From Deltaproteobacteria bacterium (lineage in GTDB: Bacteria > Myxococcota > B64-G9): a stretch of 64,000 nucleotides of DNA. The notes under the pieces were generated by a model. That model was not told the DNA's origin and made no database searches. It saw only the letters and a list, made by a program, of their open reading frames with translations. The position numbers were made by a program, and so were the translations under genes. This document shows positions 9,399 through 19,422 of this stretch, in pieces. Positions within the stretch are counted from its first letter, which is position 1. The number at the start of each line of letters is the position of its first letter. Location of the stretch: positions 35,850 through 99,849 of the forward strand of contig JAFGRB010000058.1 in assembly GCA_016935365.1 (NCBI GenBank). Direction: 5' to 3'.

Positions 9399-10531
9399 CT
9401 TCGCTGCCAGGAGAGGTCAAGGGCTTCAAGGATCTCGAGCAGGAGGTCCAGAAGGCGGGCATCTGCGGCAAGTGCGGCGGATGTGTGGCGTTCTGCTCGG
9501 CGGGGGAGTTCCACGCGCTGCGCTCGGAGGCGGACGGGACACCGGTGATGGCCGACGAGTCGAAGTGCCTGCACTGCGGGATTTGCTATTTGATCTGCCC
9601 GCAGATCCGGGCACTGGACCAGGAGCTGCGCGAGAAGCTCGACTGGAAGCAGCCCATCGGCCCGGTGCGGAGGATGGCGTCGGCCCGCGCGAGCAGCCAG
9701 CGGATCCTGAGGGTGGCCACGGACGGTGGCGTGGTCACCGCGCTGCTGACCTTCGCGCTCAAGAAGAAGATGATCGACGGGGCGATCGTCTCGCGCCCGG
9801 TCGGTCCGTTCTCCCGGGAGCCGGCCATCGCCACCGATGCCGAGTCGCTGCTCCAGGCGGCCGGCTCGCACTTCGAGGAGTCGCTCCACGTCCACGCCGT
9901 GGGCGGGATGTACAGCTCCTTCTCCCCGAGCATCAAGGAGGTCAAGTCGCTCGGGCAGCACGGGATGCGGAAGATCGCCCTGGTCGGTACGCCTTGCCAG
10001 GTCTTCACGATGCAGAAGATGCGTCTGCTCCAGGTGCTGCCGGCCGACAGCATCAAGCTGATCATCGGGCTGTTCTGCATGCAGAACTTCTCCTTCAACG
10101 CGAAGGCCCGCCGGGCTCTCGAGAAGCGCATGTCGGTCAAGCTCTCGAGCATCGACAAGCTGAACATCAAGGACGACGTCATCGTGACGACCCGGAAGAA
10201 GGACGTCATCCACATCCCGTTCGAGGAGATGGACACCTTCGCCCGTCCGGCCTGCTTCGCGTGCTCCGATTTCTCCAACGAGTACGCCGACATCTCCTGC
10301 GGAGGGCTCGGCTCCCCGGACGGCTACACCTCGACCATCCTGCGGACCGCGGAGGGGGAGCGGCTCTACAACCTGGCCAAGCGCGAGGGGATCATCAAGG
10401 AGCTCGGCCTGCGGGGCCGAAAGGCGCGGCAGGATCACTACACGGAGATGATGGCCAAGATCGTCTCCTTCTCGCGGCGCAAGCAGGTCAGGGCCGCAAA
10501 GACACTCAGGGAGGCCGGCCGTGGAGCATAA
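9395..10531 (+). CDS. Coenzyme F420 hydrogenase/dehydrogenase beta subunit (FrhB) family protein with N-terminal ferredoxin domain
   Basis: CGKCGGCVAFCS, CLHCGICYLICP, ATDGGVVTALLTFAL, ALVGTPCQVFTMQKM, PACFACSDFSNEYADISCGGLGS. Confidence 0.9.
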   Translation: MTSLPGEVKGFKDLEQEVQKAGICGKCGGCVAFCSAGEFHALRSEADGTPVMADESKCLHCGICYLICPQIRALDQELREKLDWKQPIGPVRRMASARASSQRILRVATDGGVVTALLTFALKKKMIDGAIVSRPVGPFSREPAIATDAESLLQAAGSHFEESLHVHAVGGMYSSFSPSIKEVKSLGQHGMRKIALVGTPCQVFTMQKMRLLQVLPADSIKLIIGLFCMQNFSFNAKARRALEKRMSVKLSSIDKLNIKDDVIVTTRKKDVIHIPFEEMDTFARPACFACSDFSNEYADISCGGLGSPDGYTSTILRTAEGERLYNLAKREGIIKELGLRGRKARQDHYTEMMAKIVSFSRRKQVRAAKTLREAGRGA

Positions 10532-13517
10532 GCGGGCACTGGTCGTGGGCGGCGGGATCGCCGGGATCCAGGCCTCCCTCGATCTGGCGGATGCCGGAGT
10601 CGAGGTCTTCCTGCTGGAGCGGGGTCCGAGCATCGGCGGCCGCATGGCCCAGCTCGACAAGACCTTCCCGACGAACGACTGCTCGATGTGCATTCTCTCG
10701 CCGAAGCTGGTGGAGGCCGGGAGTCACCCGAACATCAAGCTGCTGACGAAGTCGGAGCTGCTGGGGCTCGAGGGCGAGGCGCCTCGATTCGTCGCCCACG
10801 TGCGCAAGCACCCGCGCTACGTGGACGAGGACAAGTGCACGGGCTGCGGGATCTGCACGACCAAGTGTCCGGTCAAGATCCCCGATCCCTACAACGTGAA
10901 TCTCGACAAGACGCGCTGTCTGCACATCCCCTTCCCGCAGGCGGTCCCGGGTATTCCGGTCATGGACGCCTCGCAGTGCATCTACTTCAAGCGCGGCAAG
11001 TGCCGGGTCTGCGAGAAGGTCTGCCCGGCCGACGCGATCGACTTCACGCAGCAGCCGAAGGACATCGATCTCGAGGTGGGCGCCGTCGTGCTGGCCATCG
11101 GCTCGCAGGAGTTCGAGGCCCGGCTCAAAGACGAGTACGGCTACGGCACCTTCGACAACGTGGTGACCAGCATCGAGTTCGAGCGCATGCTGAGCGCCTC
11201 GGGTCCGACATCCGGGCACATCAAGCGGCCCTCGGACGGCGAGGAGCCCGCGCGGGTGGCGTTCTTGCAGTGCGTCGGCTCGCGCGACCTTCAGGTGGAG
11301 CGGGCGTACTGCTCGGCCGTCTGCTGCATGCAGGCGACCAAGCACGCCGTCATCCTGACCGAGCACCTCAGCGGCGTCGAGAGCTGCATCTTCTACATGG
11401 ATATCCGGTCCTACGGCAAGGGCTTCGACAGGTTCGTCGACCGGGCCAGGGACGAGTACGGGGTGCGCTTCATCCGCTCCCGGGTCTCCTCGGTCGAGGT
11501 CGATCCCGAGACCGACGACCTCGTCCTGCAGTACGCCGTAGACGGGTGCAAGCTCCGGAAGGAGAAGTTCAACCTCCTCGTGCTCTCGGTCGGGCTGTGC
11601 TCGAATCCCGGCATCGAGGCGCTCGTCCGGAGACTGGATCTCGAGCCCGGCAACCACGGCTTTCTCGTCCCGTCCTCGTTCCGGCCGGTCGACACGGAGC
11701 GCGTGGGCGTGTACGCCTGCGGCACGATCAACGGGCCCAAGGACATCCCCGAGTCCGTGATGGAGGCCAGCGGGGCGAGCTCGGCGGCGCTCTGCAGCCT
11801 GGCGGGCTTTCCCGCCAGAGAGGTCTCCCAGCGCCTGCCGCCGGAGAAGGACTTGCGCGCCGCGCCTCCCCGGGTGGGCGTCTTCGTCTGCCGCTGCGGC
11901 ATCAACATCGGATCGGTCGTCGACGTGCCCTCGGTGGTCGAGTACGCGGCCTCGCTGCCGCGGGTGGTGCTGGCCGAGGAGCGGCTCTTCGCCTGCTCAT
12001 CGGACTCCCAGAAGACGATCGCCGAGGCCATCCAGGAGCACGACTTGACGCGGGTGGTCGTGGCCGCGTGCACGCCGCGCACCCACGAGCCCCTTTTCCA
12101 GAAAACGATGGCCGAGAGCGGGCTGAACCCCTACCTGTTCGAGTTCGCCAACATCCGCGAGCACAACTCCTGGGTGCACCAGAAGGAGCCGGCCAGGGCA
12201 ACCGAAAAGGCGAAGGATCTCGTGCGGATGGCCGTGGCGAAGGCCGTCCGACTTAAGCCCCTTACGAAGAGCCGGCTGCCCGTGACCAAGAGCGCGCTCG
12301 TCATCGGCGGCGGCGTGGCGGGCATGGCCGCCGCGCTGGACCTGTCGACCCAGCGCTACCCGGTGACGCTGGTCGAGAAGGACGAGCAGCTGGGCGGCCA
12401 CGCCCGGAGGCTCTTCCGCTCGCTCCAGGGCGAGGACGTCAAGGCCTTCCTGGCGCAGACGATCCGCAAGATCGAGTCCGACGAGAGGATCTCCGTGCAC
12501 CTGGGGACGGAGGTCGAGCGGATCGACGGCTACGTGGGCAACTTCCACACACGGCTCTCGGACGGCTCGGACGTCGATCACGGGGTGGTCGTCGTGGCCA
12601 CGGGGGGCGAGGAGTACCGGGGAAAGGACTACCTCTACGGTCAGGACGCCAGGGTGCTGACCCAGACCGAGCTCGAGGAGCGGCTGGGCGGCGACGGCGA
12701 GGCCCTGCAGGGCCTCGAGTCGGTGGTGATGATCCAGTGCGTGGGCTCGCGCGACGAGCAGAACCCGTACTGCAGCCGGATCTGCTGCGGCACGGCGCTC
12801 AAGAACGCGCTCTGGCTCCTGGATCGCGATCCCGACACGCGGATCTTCGTCCTGTGCCGGGACGTTCGAGCCTACGGGCTGATGGAGCCCCGCTACCAGG
12901 AGGCGAGAGAGCGGGGTGTCGTCTTCGTGCGCTACGAGCCGGATGCCAGGCCGCAGGTGAGCAACGCGGGCGGCAGCCTGCAGGTCCGGCTCAAGGACGA
13001 GATCCTGGGCGAAAAGATACTCCTGCGGCCCGATCTCGTGGTCCTGAGCACGGGCATCACGGCGCGGCCGGGCAACAAGCCGTTGTCCCAGTCTCTCAAA
13101 GTGCCCCTCGACGCGGACGGGTTCTTCCTGGAGGCCCACGTCAAGCTGCGGCCGGTCGACTTCGCCACCGACGGTGTCTTCGTCTGCGGCCTGGCCCACT
13201 ACCCCAAGGACATCGGCGAGAGCATCTCCCAGGCGAGAGCCGCCGCCTCGAGGGCGGCGACGGTCCTGGCCCGCGACGAGATCGAGTCCGAGGGCAAGAT
13301 CGCGAGGGTGGACGAGGCGCTCTGCAGCGGCTGCGGCGCCTGCACCGAGGTCTGCGCCTACGGGGCGGTGAAGATCGACGCGGACAGCGGCCTGGCCACG
13401 GTCAACGCAGCCCTTTGCAAGGGTTGCGGCACCTGCGCGGCGACCTGCCGCGTGGGCGCGGTGGACTTGAGCGGGTTCAGCGATGCACAGCTGGCCGCGG
13501 TGCTGGAGTGCTTCTAG
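10521..13517 (+). CDS. Tandem-fused HdrA (two HdrA/FAD modules in one polypeptide)
   Basis: Two Rossmann motifs (ALVVGGGIAGIQASLDLADAG and ALVIGGGVAGMAAALDLS), two LQCVGSRD/IQCVGSRD-CC blocks, N-terminal CTGCGICTTKCP and C-terminal CSGCGACTEVC/CKGCGTCAATC. Confidence 0.92.
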   Translation: MEHKRALVVGGGIAGIQASLDLADAGVEVFLLERGPSIGGRMAQLDKTFPTNDCSMCILSPKLVEAGSHPNIKLLTKSELLGLEGEAPRFVAHVRKHPRYVDEDKCTGCGICTTKCPVKIPDPYNVNLDKTRCLHIPFPQAVPGIPVMDASQCIYFKRGKCRVCEKVCPADAIDFTQQPKDIDLEVGAVVLAIGSQEFEARLKDEYGYGTFDNVVTSIEFERMLSASGPTSGHIKRPSDGEEPARVAFLQCVGSRDLQVERAYCSAVCCMQATKHAVILTEHLSGVESCIFYMDIRSYGKGFDRFVDRARDEYGVRFIRSRVSSVEVDPETDDLVLQYAVDGCKLRKEKFNLLVLSVGLCSNPGIEALVRRLDLEPGNHGFLVPSSFRPVDTERVGVYACGTINGPKDIPESVMEASGASSAALCSLAGFPAREVSQRLPPEKDLRAAPPRVGVFVCRCGINIGSVVDVPSVVEYAASLPRVVLAEERLFACSSDSQKTIAEAIQEHDLTRVVVAACTPRTHEPLFQKTMAESGLNPYLFEFANIREHNSWVHQKEPARATEKAKDLVRMAVAKAVRLKPLTKSRLPVTKSALVIGGGVAGMAAALDLSTQRYPVTLVEKDEQLGGHARRLFRSLQGEDVKAFLAQTIRKIESDERISVHLGTEVERIDGYVGNFHTRLSDGSDVDHGVVVVATGGEEYRGKDYLYGQDARVLTQTELEERLGGDGEALQGLESVVMIQCVGSRDEQNPYCSRICCGTALKNALWLLDRDPDTRIFVLCRDVRAYGLMEPRYQEARERGVVFVRYEPDARPQVSNAGGSLQVRLKDEILGEKILLRPDLVVLSTGITARPGNKPLSQSLKVPLDADGFFLEAHVKLRPVDFATDGVFVCGLAHYPKDIGESISQARAAASRAATVLARDEIESEGKIARVDEALCSGCGACTEVCAYGAVKIDADSGLATVNAALCKGCGTCAATCRVGAVDLSGFSDAQLAAVLECF

Positions 13518-13550
13518 CGGGAGCGCCCCGGCGAGGAGAGGTGAGCGCGA

Positions 13551-14024
13551 ATGCAGCCGAGCAAAGCGGAAGACGTCCAGGCGTGGGAACCGAGGATCGT
13601 CGCTTTCCTGTGCAACTGGTGCTCGTATGCGGGGGCGGATCTGGCCGGCGTGAGCCGGATCCAGTATCCGCCGAACGTGTGGGTCGTCCGGGTGCCATGC
13701 TCGGGGCGTTTCAACCCGCTCTACATCATCAAGGCGCTGCAGAGCGGCGCGGATGGGGTGCTCGTGTCAGGATGCCATCCGGGCGACTGCCACTACATCA
13801 GCGGGAACCTGGCCGCGCGGCGGAAGTTCTCCATGATCAAGGATCTCCTCGGCTATGCGGGCATCGAGCCGGAGCGGGTGCAGTTCACCTGGGTGTCGGC
13901 CTCCGAAGGGGGGCGCTACGCCGAGATCGTGGACAAGGTCGTGTCCCAGGTGCGGGCGCTGGGACCCAACAAGAAGCTCCGCAAGTGTCCGGGGCAGGCT
14001 GGTCTCGGAGCCGCGGCTCGATGA
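13551..14024 (+). CDS. MvhD-like hydrogenase iron-sulfur subunit (second copy)
   Basis: IVAFLCNWCSYAGADLAGVSRIQYPPNVW, SGCHPGDCHYISGN, FTWVSASEGGRYAE. Confidence 0.9.
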   Translation: MQPSKAEDVQAWEPRIVAFLCNWCSYAGADLAGVSRIQYPPNVWVVRVPCSGRFNPLYIIKALQSGADGVLVSGCHPGDCHYISGNLAARRKFSMIKDLLGYAGIEPERVQFTWVSASEGGRYAEIVDKVVSQVRALGPNKKLRKCPGQAGLGAAAR

Positions 14025-14043
14025 ACACCGAGAAGGGGAAGAG

Positions 14044-15048
14044 ATGACGCGCAAAGAAATCCAGTCGCGCCTCCAGGAGACCGCGGGTGAGCTCTTGCGA
14101 TCCGGGCGCGTGGATCTGTTCATCGGACATGCCAAGGCCAGTCTGCCCTTGCGCTGCAGGCCGCTCGTCATCTCGCGCGCGGAGGAAGCCGGGGAGCTGG
14201 TCTGGAACTCGTTTTGCCAGAACAACCTGTCGGTCTACTTGCCGGGGCTCTTCTCGGGCAGCATCCCTATCGAGCGGGAAGGCGACCCCGAGAGCCCACT
14301 GCGGATCGGGCTGGCCGTGAAGCCCTGCGACGCGCGCTCCGTCCGGATGCTGGTGCAGGAGAGGCAGGTGGACAGGGAGCGCGTGGTCCTGGTCGGCCTC
14401 GGATGCACGGGGATGATCGACCGCCGCAAGGCCCTGGCGGTGCTCGAGGGCAAGGAGGCCCTGGGCGCGGGCGAGGACGACAGCGGCGACATCCACGTCG
14501 TGCTCGAGGACGGCACGGAGACGACGCTGGCGCGCGATGCCGTGCTGGCGGACGCCTGCCTCGAATGCGCCCTGGAGGGAGCCGGGGACTGCGACCTGAC
14601 GATCGGCCAGATGACGCCGCCGGAGGGGCGAGGCGGGCCGCGGGCCGACGTGGAGTCGATGACCCTGGAGGAGCGCTGGAAGCGATTCAGCGACGGCGTC
14701 TCCGAGTGCATCCGATGCTATGCATGCCGGCAGGTCTGCCCGCTGTGCTACTGCAAGGACTGCTTTGCGGATCGGACGAGTCCCCGCTGGCTGGGCATAG
14801 GCAACTGCGGGTCGGACCTAGAGGGATTCCATTTGATCCGCGCATTTCACATGGCTGGCCGCTGTACGGACTGCGGGGCCTGCGTGGCCGCATGCCCGAT
14901 GGGGATCGACACGCGCTGGCTGACGCGCTGGTTGAACCGCGATGCCGAGTTGATCTTCGGATATCGGGCGGGCCTGTCCTTCGATGGCAAGCCGCTGCTG
15001 TGCGAGTTCTCGATGGAAGATCCTCAGGAGTTCTTGACCGAACCGTGA
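14044..15048 (+). CDS. Iron-sulfur (FrhB/FdhB-like, 4Fe-4S dicluster) electron-transfer subunit
   Basis: AVKPCDARSVRML, ECIRCYACRQVCPLCYCKDCF, GRCTDCGACVAACPMGID. Confidence 0.8.
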   Translation: MTRKEIQSRLQETAGELLRSGRVDLFIGHAKASLPLRCRPLVISRAEEAGELVWNSFCQNNLSVYLPGLFSGSIPIEREGDPESPLRIGLAVKPCDARSVRMLVQERQVDRERVVLVGLGCTGMIDRRKALAVLEGKEALGAGEDDSGDIHVVLEDGTETTLARDAVLADACLECALEGAGDCDLTIGQMTPPEGRGGPRADVESMTLEERWKRFSDGVSECIRCYACRQVCPLCYCKDCFADRTSPRWLGIGNCGSDLEGFHLIRAFHMAGRCTDCGACVAACPMGIDTRWLTRWLNRDAELIFGYRAGLSFDGKPLLCEFSMEDPQEFLTEP

Positions 15049-15070
15049 ACCACGGGAGCGGCGAAGAAGA

Positions 15071-16081
15071 ATGAGAACCAAGAGCATTCCAGACAAGCGA
15101 ATCGCGGACATGGTGGAGGCGCTGCAGGCCCGGGCGAGCGTGATCGGCCCCAAGCGCAGCGCCGACGGCACGTTGCGGCTGGGGAAGATCGAGTCGGCTG
15201 ACGAGCTGGAGATCGACTACCGCAACTCCATCCTCTCCCCGAAGTCGGTCTTCTTCCCCCAGCGCGAGACCATCTGCGCTTTGGAGGGAGAGCGGGTCGT
15301 GGATGTGCCGCTTCCGGACGGGCCGATCGTGCTGCTCGGCATCCGGCCGTGCGACTCGAGCGCCATCCAGGCGCTCGACAAGGTCTTCCTGGAGTCGAGT
15401 CCACAGGATCCGTTCTATGCCCGCCGGCGAGAGCTGTGCACGGTGGTGTCGTTCGCGTGCACGCGACCGGAATCGACTTGCTTCTGTACGGCCGTCCAGG
15501 GCGGCCCGGGGCACGTGCATGCCTCTGACGTGCTCGTTCTCGAATCCGATGGCGAGCTTTTGCTCAGGCCCCACTCGGAGAAAGGCGAGCAGCTGCTCGA
15601 ATCGATAGATGGGCTGCTGGGAGACGCCAGCCAGAAGGCGATCGAGAAAGCGGAGACCGCCATCGAGCAGGCTGCGGAGAGGATCGACTCCTTCACGCTG
15701 GACGGGGTCGCGGAATCGCTCCAGGGGGCGTGGGAGAGCGACATCTGGACTCGCATCGGGCAGCAGTGCATCGGCTGCGGCGTCTGCAGCTACCTGTGTC
15801 CGACGTGCCACTGCTTCGACATCTCCGACGAGGTCCAGAAAGACGAGGGCAGCCGCGTCCGGGCCTGGGACTGCTGCGCGTACCCCCTGTTCACCCTCCA
15901 CGCCTCCGGCCACAATCCGAGAGCGAGTCGAAGGGAGCGCTGGCGGCAGCGCGCCATGCACAAGTTCCACTACGGTCTGACGAACTACGATCGATTCCTG
16001 TGCGTCGGATGCGGGCGTTGCATCCGGAACTGCCCGGTGAACGTGGACCTGCGCAGCGTCCTGCAGGAAGTGAGGTCTTGA
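15071..16081 (+). CDS. Sulfhydrogenase beta-subunit-like 4Fe-4S dicluster protein
   Basis: GIRPCDSSAIQALDKVF, CIGCGVCSYLCPTCHCFDISDEV, CVGCGRCIRNCPVNVDLR; followed by gamma/delta/alpha-type genes. Confidence 0.85.
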   Translation: MRTKSIPDKRIADMVEALQARASVIGPKRSADGTLRLGKIESADELEIDYRNSILSPKSVFFPQRETICALEGERVVDVPLPDGPIVLLGIRPCDSSAIQALDKVFLESSPQDPFYARRRELCTVVSFACTRPESTCFCTAVQGGPGHVHASDVLVLESDGELLLRPHSEKGEQLLESIDGLLGDASQKAIEKAETAIEQAAERIDSFTLDGVAESLQGAWESDIWTRIGQQCIGCGVCSYLCPTCHCFDISDEVQKDEGSRVRAWDCCAYPLFTLHASGHNPRASRRERWRQRAMHKFHYGLTNYDRFLCVGCGRCIRNCPVNVDLRSVLQEVRS

Positions 16082-16084
16082 TCC

Positions 16085-16927
16085 GTGACCGCCAATCCAT
16101 ACCTTCCGTTTCCGTGCCGTCTGGACGGTATCGAGGTAGAGAACGAGGAACGAGACATCAAGACGTTCAAGCTCGCCTTTCTCGAGGCGGAGCACGCGAA
16201 AGCCTTCGCCTACATGCCGGGCCAGTTCGCCGAGCTGTCGCTGCCCGGCTTCGGGGAGGCGCCGTTCGGCATCGCGTCTTCTCCCACCGAGGCGGGCTTC
16301 GTGCTATTCAGCGTCAAGCGCGTGGGCGTCTTCACCAGCGAGCTGCACGCCTCCGAGTGCGGGAGGCTCGTCGGGGTTCGCGGCCCGCTCGGCAAGGCCT
16401 TTCCGTGGGAGGCGATGCAAGGCAAGGACCTGGTCGTGGTCGGGGGCGGCTTCGCCTTCACGACGCTGCGCTCGGCCATCGTCTACGCCCTCGACGAGAA
16501 GAACCGGAAGGACTTCGGGACCATCACGGTGATCTACGGCGCCCGGACACCGGGCGAGCTCCTCTACCGGAGCGACCTGGACGCCTGGAGCGCGAGGAAG
16601 GACATCGAGCTGCACGTCACGGTGGATCGGGGTGACGAGGCCTGGAAGGGACACGTGGGCGTCGTGCCGAAGATACTCGAGCAGACCGCGCCGAAAGCGG
16701 ATCGGGCGATGGCCATCGTGTGCGGTCCGCCGATCATGATCAAGTACACCTTGCCGGTGATCGACAAGCTGGGATTCAGTCCGAAAACGACGGTTCTGTC
16801 TCTCGAGAACCGAATGAAGTGCGGCATCGGGAAGTGCGGTCGCTGCAACATCGGCCCGCGCTTCGTGTGCGTGGACGGTCCGGTGTTCACGCGGGAGGAG
16901 CTGTCCGCTCTGCCGCAGGAGTACTGA
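16085..16927 (+). CDS. Sulfhydrogenase gamma-subunit-like FAD/NAD(P)-binding oxidoreductase (GTG start)
   Basis: PGQFAELSLPGFGEAPFGIAS, VVVGGGFAFTTLRSA, CGPPIMIKYT, ENRMKCGIGKCGRCNIGPRFVC. Confidence 0.9.
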   Translation: MTANPYLPFPCRLDGIEVENEERDIKTFKLAFLEAEHAKAFAYMPGQFAELSLPGFGEAPFGIASSPTEAGFVLFSVKRVGVFTSELHASECGRLVGVRGPLGKAFPWEAMQGKDLVVVGGGFAFTTLRSAIVYALDEKNRKDFGTITVIYGARTPGELLYRSDLDAWSARKDIELHVTVDRGDEAWKGHVGVVPKILEQTAPKADRAMAIVCGPPIMIKYTLPVIDKLGFSPKTTVLSLENRMKCGIGKCGRCNIGPRFVCVDGPVFTREELSALPQEY

Positions 16928-16992
16928 TATGCGCAGGGGGTGGCAGACCACTCCCTGGAAGAGTTCAACGTCACGAAACAGGAGGTGAGCGA

Positions 16993-17940
16993 ATGGCTGT
17001 GAAGGTATCGTCGGAGTGGCTCAACGCATGCTCCGGCTGCGAGATATCGATCCTCAATATCGGGGAGACGATTCTCGACCTCATCCCGGACAAGATCGAG
17101 CTGGTGCACATCCCGGCGCTCGTCGACAGCAAGTACTACGGGCAGCTCGGCGACGGGACGAAGCTCGAGCTCCCGAAGGCCACGGTGGGCTTGATTTCCG
17201 GCGGGGTGAGGACGGAGGAGCACGCAGAGGTCGTCCGCGAGATGCGCGACAAGGTGGACATCCTGGTGGCGCTGGGCACCTGCGCGACGGACGGCGGCAT
17301 CCCCGCCCAGGCGAACATGTGGAAGAACGAGGACGTGCTGAAGAAGATCTTCGGAGACTGCCCGACCCACGAGCCGGCCGGCCATCCGACCGAGATCGTG
17401 CCGCCCTACACGGACTCCGTCCTGGCGGTGGACGAGGTGGCCAAGGTGGACATCTACATCCCCGGCTGCCCGCCCCATCCGGACTGGATCGCGGACGCGC
17501 TTCTGGCGCTCGTCGAGGGCAAGACCGAGTGGGCGCTGCCGGAGCGGAGCGTCTGCGACACTTGCCCGGTCATCCGCGAGAAGAAGTCCGCCGGGGGCGC
17601 GGCGATCAAGCGGCCGCTCGAGAACTACACTTATGACCCGGACGAGCCGATCGAGAAGATGCGCTGCATCATGGAGCAGGGCTACCTGTGCCTGGGTGCG
17701 GTCACGCGTGCCGGATGCGCCGGAAAGAGCGGGGTGCCGCGTTGCATCCAGGCCAGACAGGCGTGCCGGGGCTGTTTCGGCCCCATCCGCAGAGGGGCCA
17801 AGCCGATGGTGGACATGATGGGCGCGCTGTCGTCCATCGGCCAGGACGCCAAGAGCCTGGTCGACAGGCGGGCGTTGCTCAATCGCTTCGTCGGGGCGCA
17901 CAAGAACCTCAGACCCTTGCCCCAGCGCGGGAAGAAGTGA
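16993..17940 (+). CDS. Group 3 [NiFe]-hydrogenase small subunit (MvhG/HydD-like, NuoB-family)
   Basis: EWLNACSGCEISILNIGE, ALGTCATDGGIPA, YIPGCPPHPDWIADAL, RQACRGCFGPIRRGAKPMVDM. Confidence 0.93.
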   Translation: MAVKVSSEWLNACSGCEISILNIGETILDLIPDKIELVHIPALVDSKYYGQLGDGTKLELPKATVGLISGGVRTEEHAEVVREMRDKVDILVALGTCATDGGIPAQANMWKNEDVLKKIFGDCPTHEPAGHPTEIVPPYTDSVLAVDEVAKVDIYIPGCPPHPDWIADALLALVEGKTEWALPERSVCDTCPVIREKKSAGGAAIKRPLENYTYDPDEPIEKMRCIMEQGYLCLGAVTRAGCAGKSGVPRCIQARQACRGCFGPIRRGAKPMVDMMGALSSIGQDAKSLVDRRALLNRFVGAHKNLRPLPQRGKK

Positions 17941-17973
17941 TCGGGCGATCTATCAATCACGGAGGACTGGCGA

Positions 17974-19422
17974 ATGGGAAAAATGATTCAGATTCAGCCC
18001 GTCACCCGGATCGAAGGCCACAGCAGGGTGGTCGTCGAACTGGATGACGGGGGAAACGTCTCCGATGCCAGGTTCCACGTGTTTGCCCTGCGGGGATTCG
18101 AGATGTTCTGCCAGGGCAGACCGGTCGAGGAGATGCCGCGTATCGTCAACCGGATTTGCGGCATCTGCCCGTGGAACCACCACCTCGCATCGGTCAAGGC
18201 CACCGATGCGGTCTTCGGTGTCACACCGCCGCCTGCGGCCGTGAAGCTCCGAAGGCTAGCCCAGCACATGGCCTACATTCCGGACAAGCTGCTCCACTTC
18301 TACTTCCTGGCGGCCCCGGACTTCGTCCTGGGGCCCGACTGCGATCCGTCGACCCGCAACGTGATCGGCATCGCCAAGGCCAACCCCGAGCTCGCCAGGA
18401 AGGTCGTCCGCATGCGCCAGAGCGCGGCCATGATGCTCGAGGAATGGCTCGGCAAGGTGATCCATCCGGTCGCGGCCGTGACGGGCGGGTTCAGCCGTCC
18501 GCTCCTGGAGAAGGAGCGGGAGAAGTTCCTGGAAGGCTACAAGGAGCAGCTCGAGTTCGCCAAGTTCACGATCGCCTTCGCCAGGGAAGAGGTCTTTCCG
18601 AAGTACACCGAGGCGGTGGAGAGCCTGGGCGTCATCAAGACCGGCTTCATCGGCACGGTCACCGAGGACGGGACCCACGACATCTACGACGGCAAGCTTC
18701 GCCTGATGAAGCCCGACGGCAGCTACGATGACTTCAGCTACGAGCAGTACACCGATCACATCGGCGAGCACATCGAGGCCTGGACCTACCCCAAGATGCC
18801 CTTTGCCAAGAAGTGGGCCTCGGGCGAGTTCTCGCTGGACCTCGACGAGCCCAAGGGGATCTACCGCAGCAATGCGCTGGCGCGCATCAACGTCTGCGAC
18901 AAGATCGGCACCCCCGAGGCCCAGAAGGAGCTCGATCTCTTCCGCGAGAAGTACGGGCGGCCCACCCAGCTGACCCTGCTGTACCACTGGGCGAGGTTGA
19001 TCGAGCTGGTCAACAACTGCGAGACGGTGATTCAGCTGCTCGAGGATCCGGAGATCACCAGCCGGGAGATCCGCTCCGACGTGCAGGTGAAGGCCGGTCG
19101 GGGCGTGGGCTGCGTGGAGGCTCCGCGCGGTACCCTGATCCACGACTACACCGCGGACGAGAATGGCCTCATTTCCAGCGTCAACTTGATCGTGGGCACG
19201 ACGCACAACCAGGCGCCGATCAACATGTCGGTCAAGAAGGCGGCCCAGGACCTGATCCACGGCGGCGAGTATGACCAGGGGGTTCTCAACAGGATTGAGA
19301 TGGCCATACGCGCCTACGACCCTTGACTGAGCTGCGCCACGCACCGCCTGGATGGCGGTCTAGACATCGAAGTCAGCATCGTGGACGCGCGCGGCAAGGA
19401 GATGGCGTGTATAAGGAAATGA
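17974..19422 (+). CDS. Group 3 [NiFeSe]-hydrogenase large subunit, selenocysteine-containing (TGA at 19324-19326 read as Sec); the ORF track truncates it at 19326
   Basis: L1 motif RICGICPWNHH; the supplied ORF ends ...MAIRAYDP* exactly where L2 (DPCxSCATH) should be; downstream in-frame codons are TGA CTG AGC TGC GCC ACG CAC = U-L-S-C-A-T-H, then RLDGGLDIEVSIVDARGKEMACIRK to TGA 19420-19422. Confidence 0.9.
19343..19359 (+). promoter_or_regulatory. Putative bacterial SECIS element downstream of the Sec UGA
   Basis: ACCGCC-TGGAT-GGCGGT: perfect 6-bp stem, 5-nt loop with G in the first two loop bases; loop starts 22 nt after the UGA. Confidence 0.65.
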
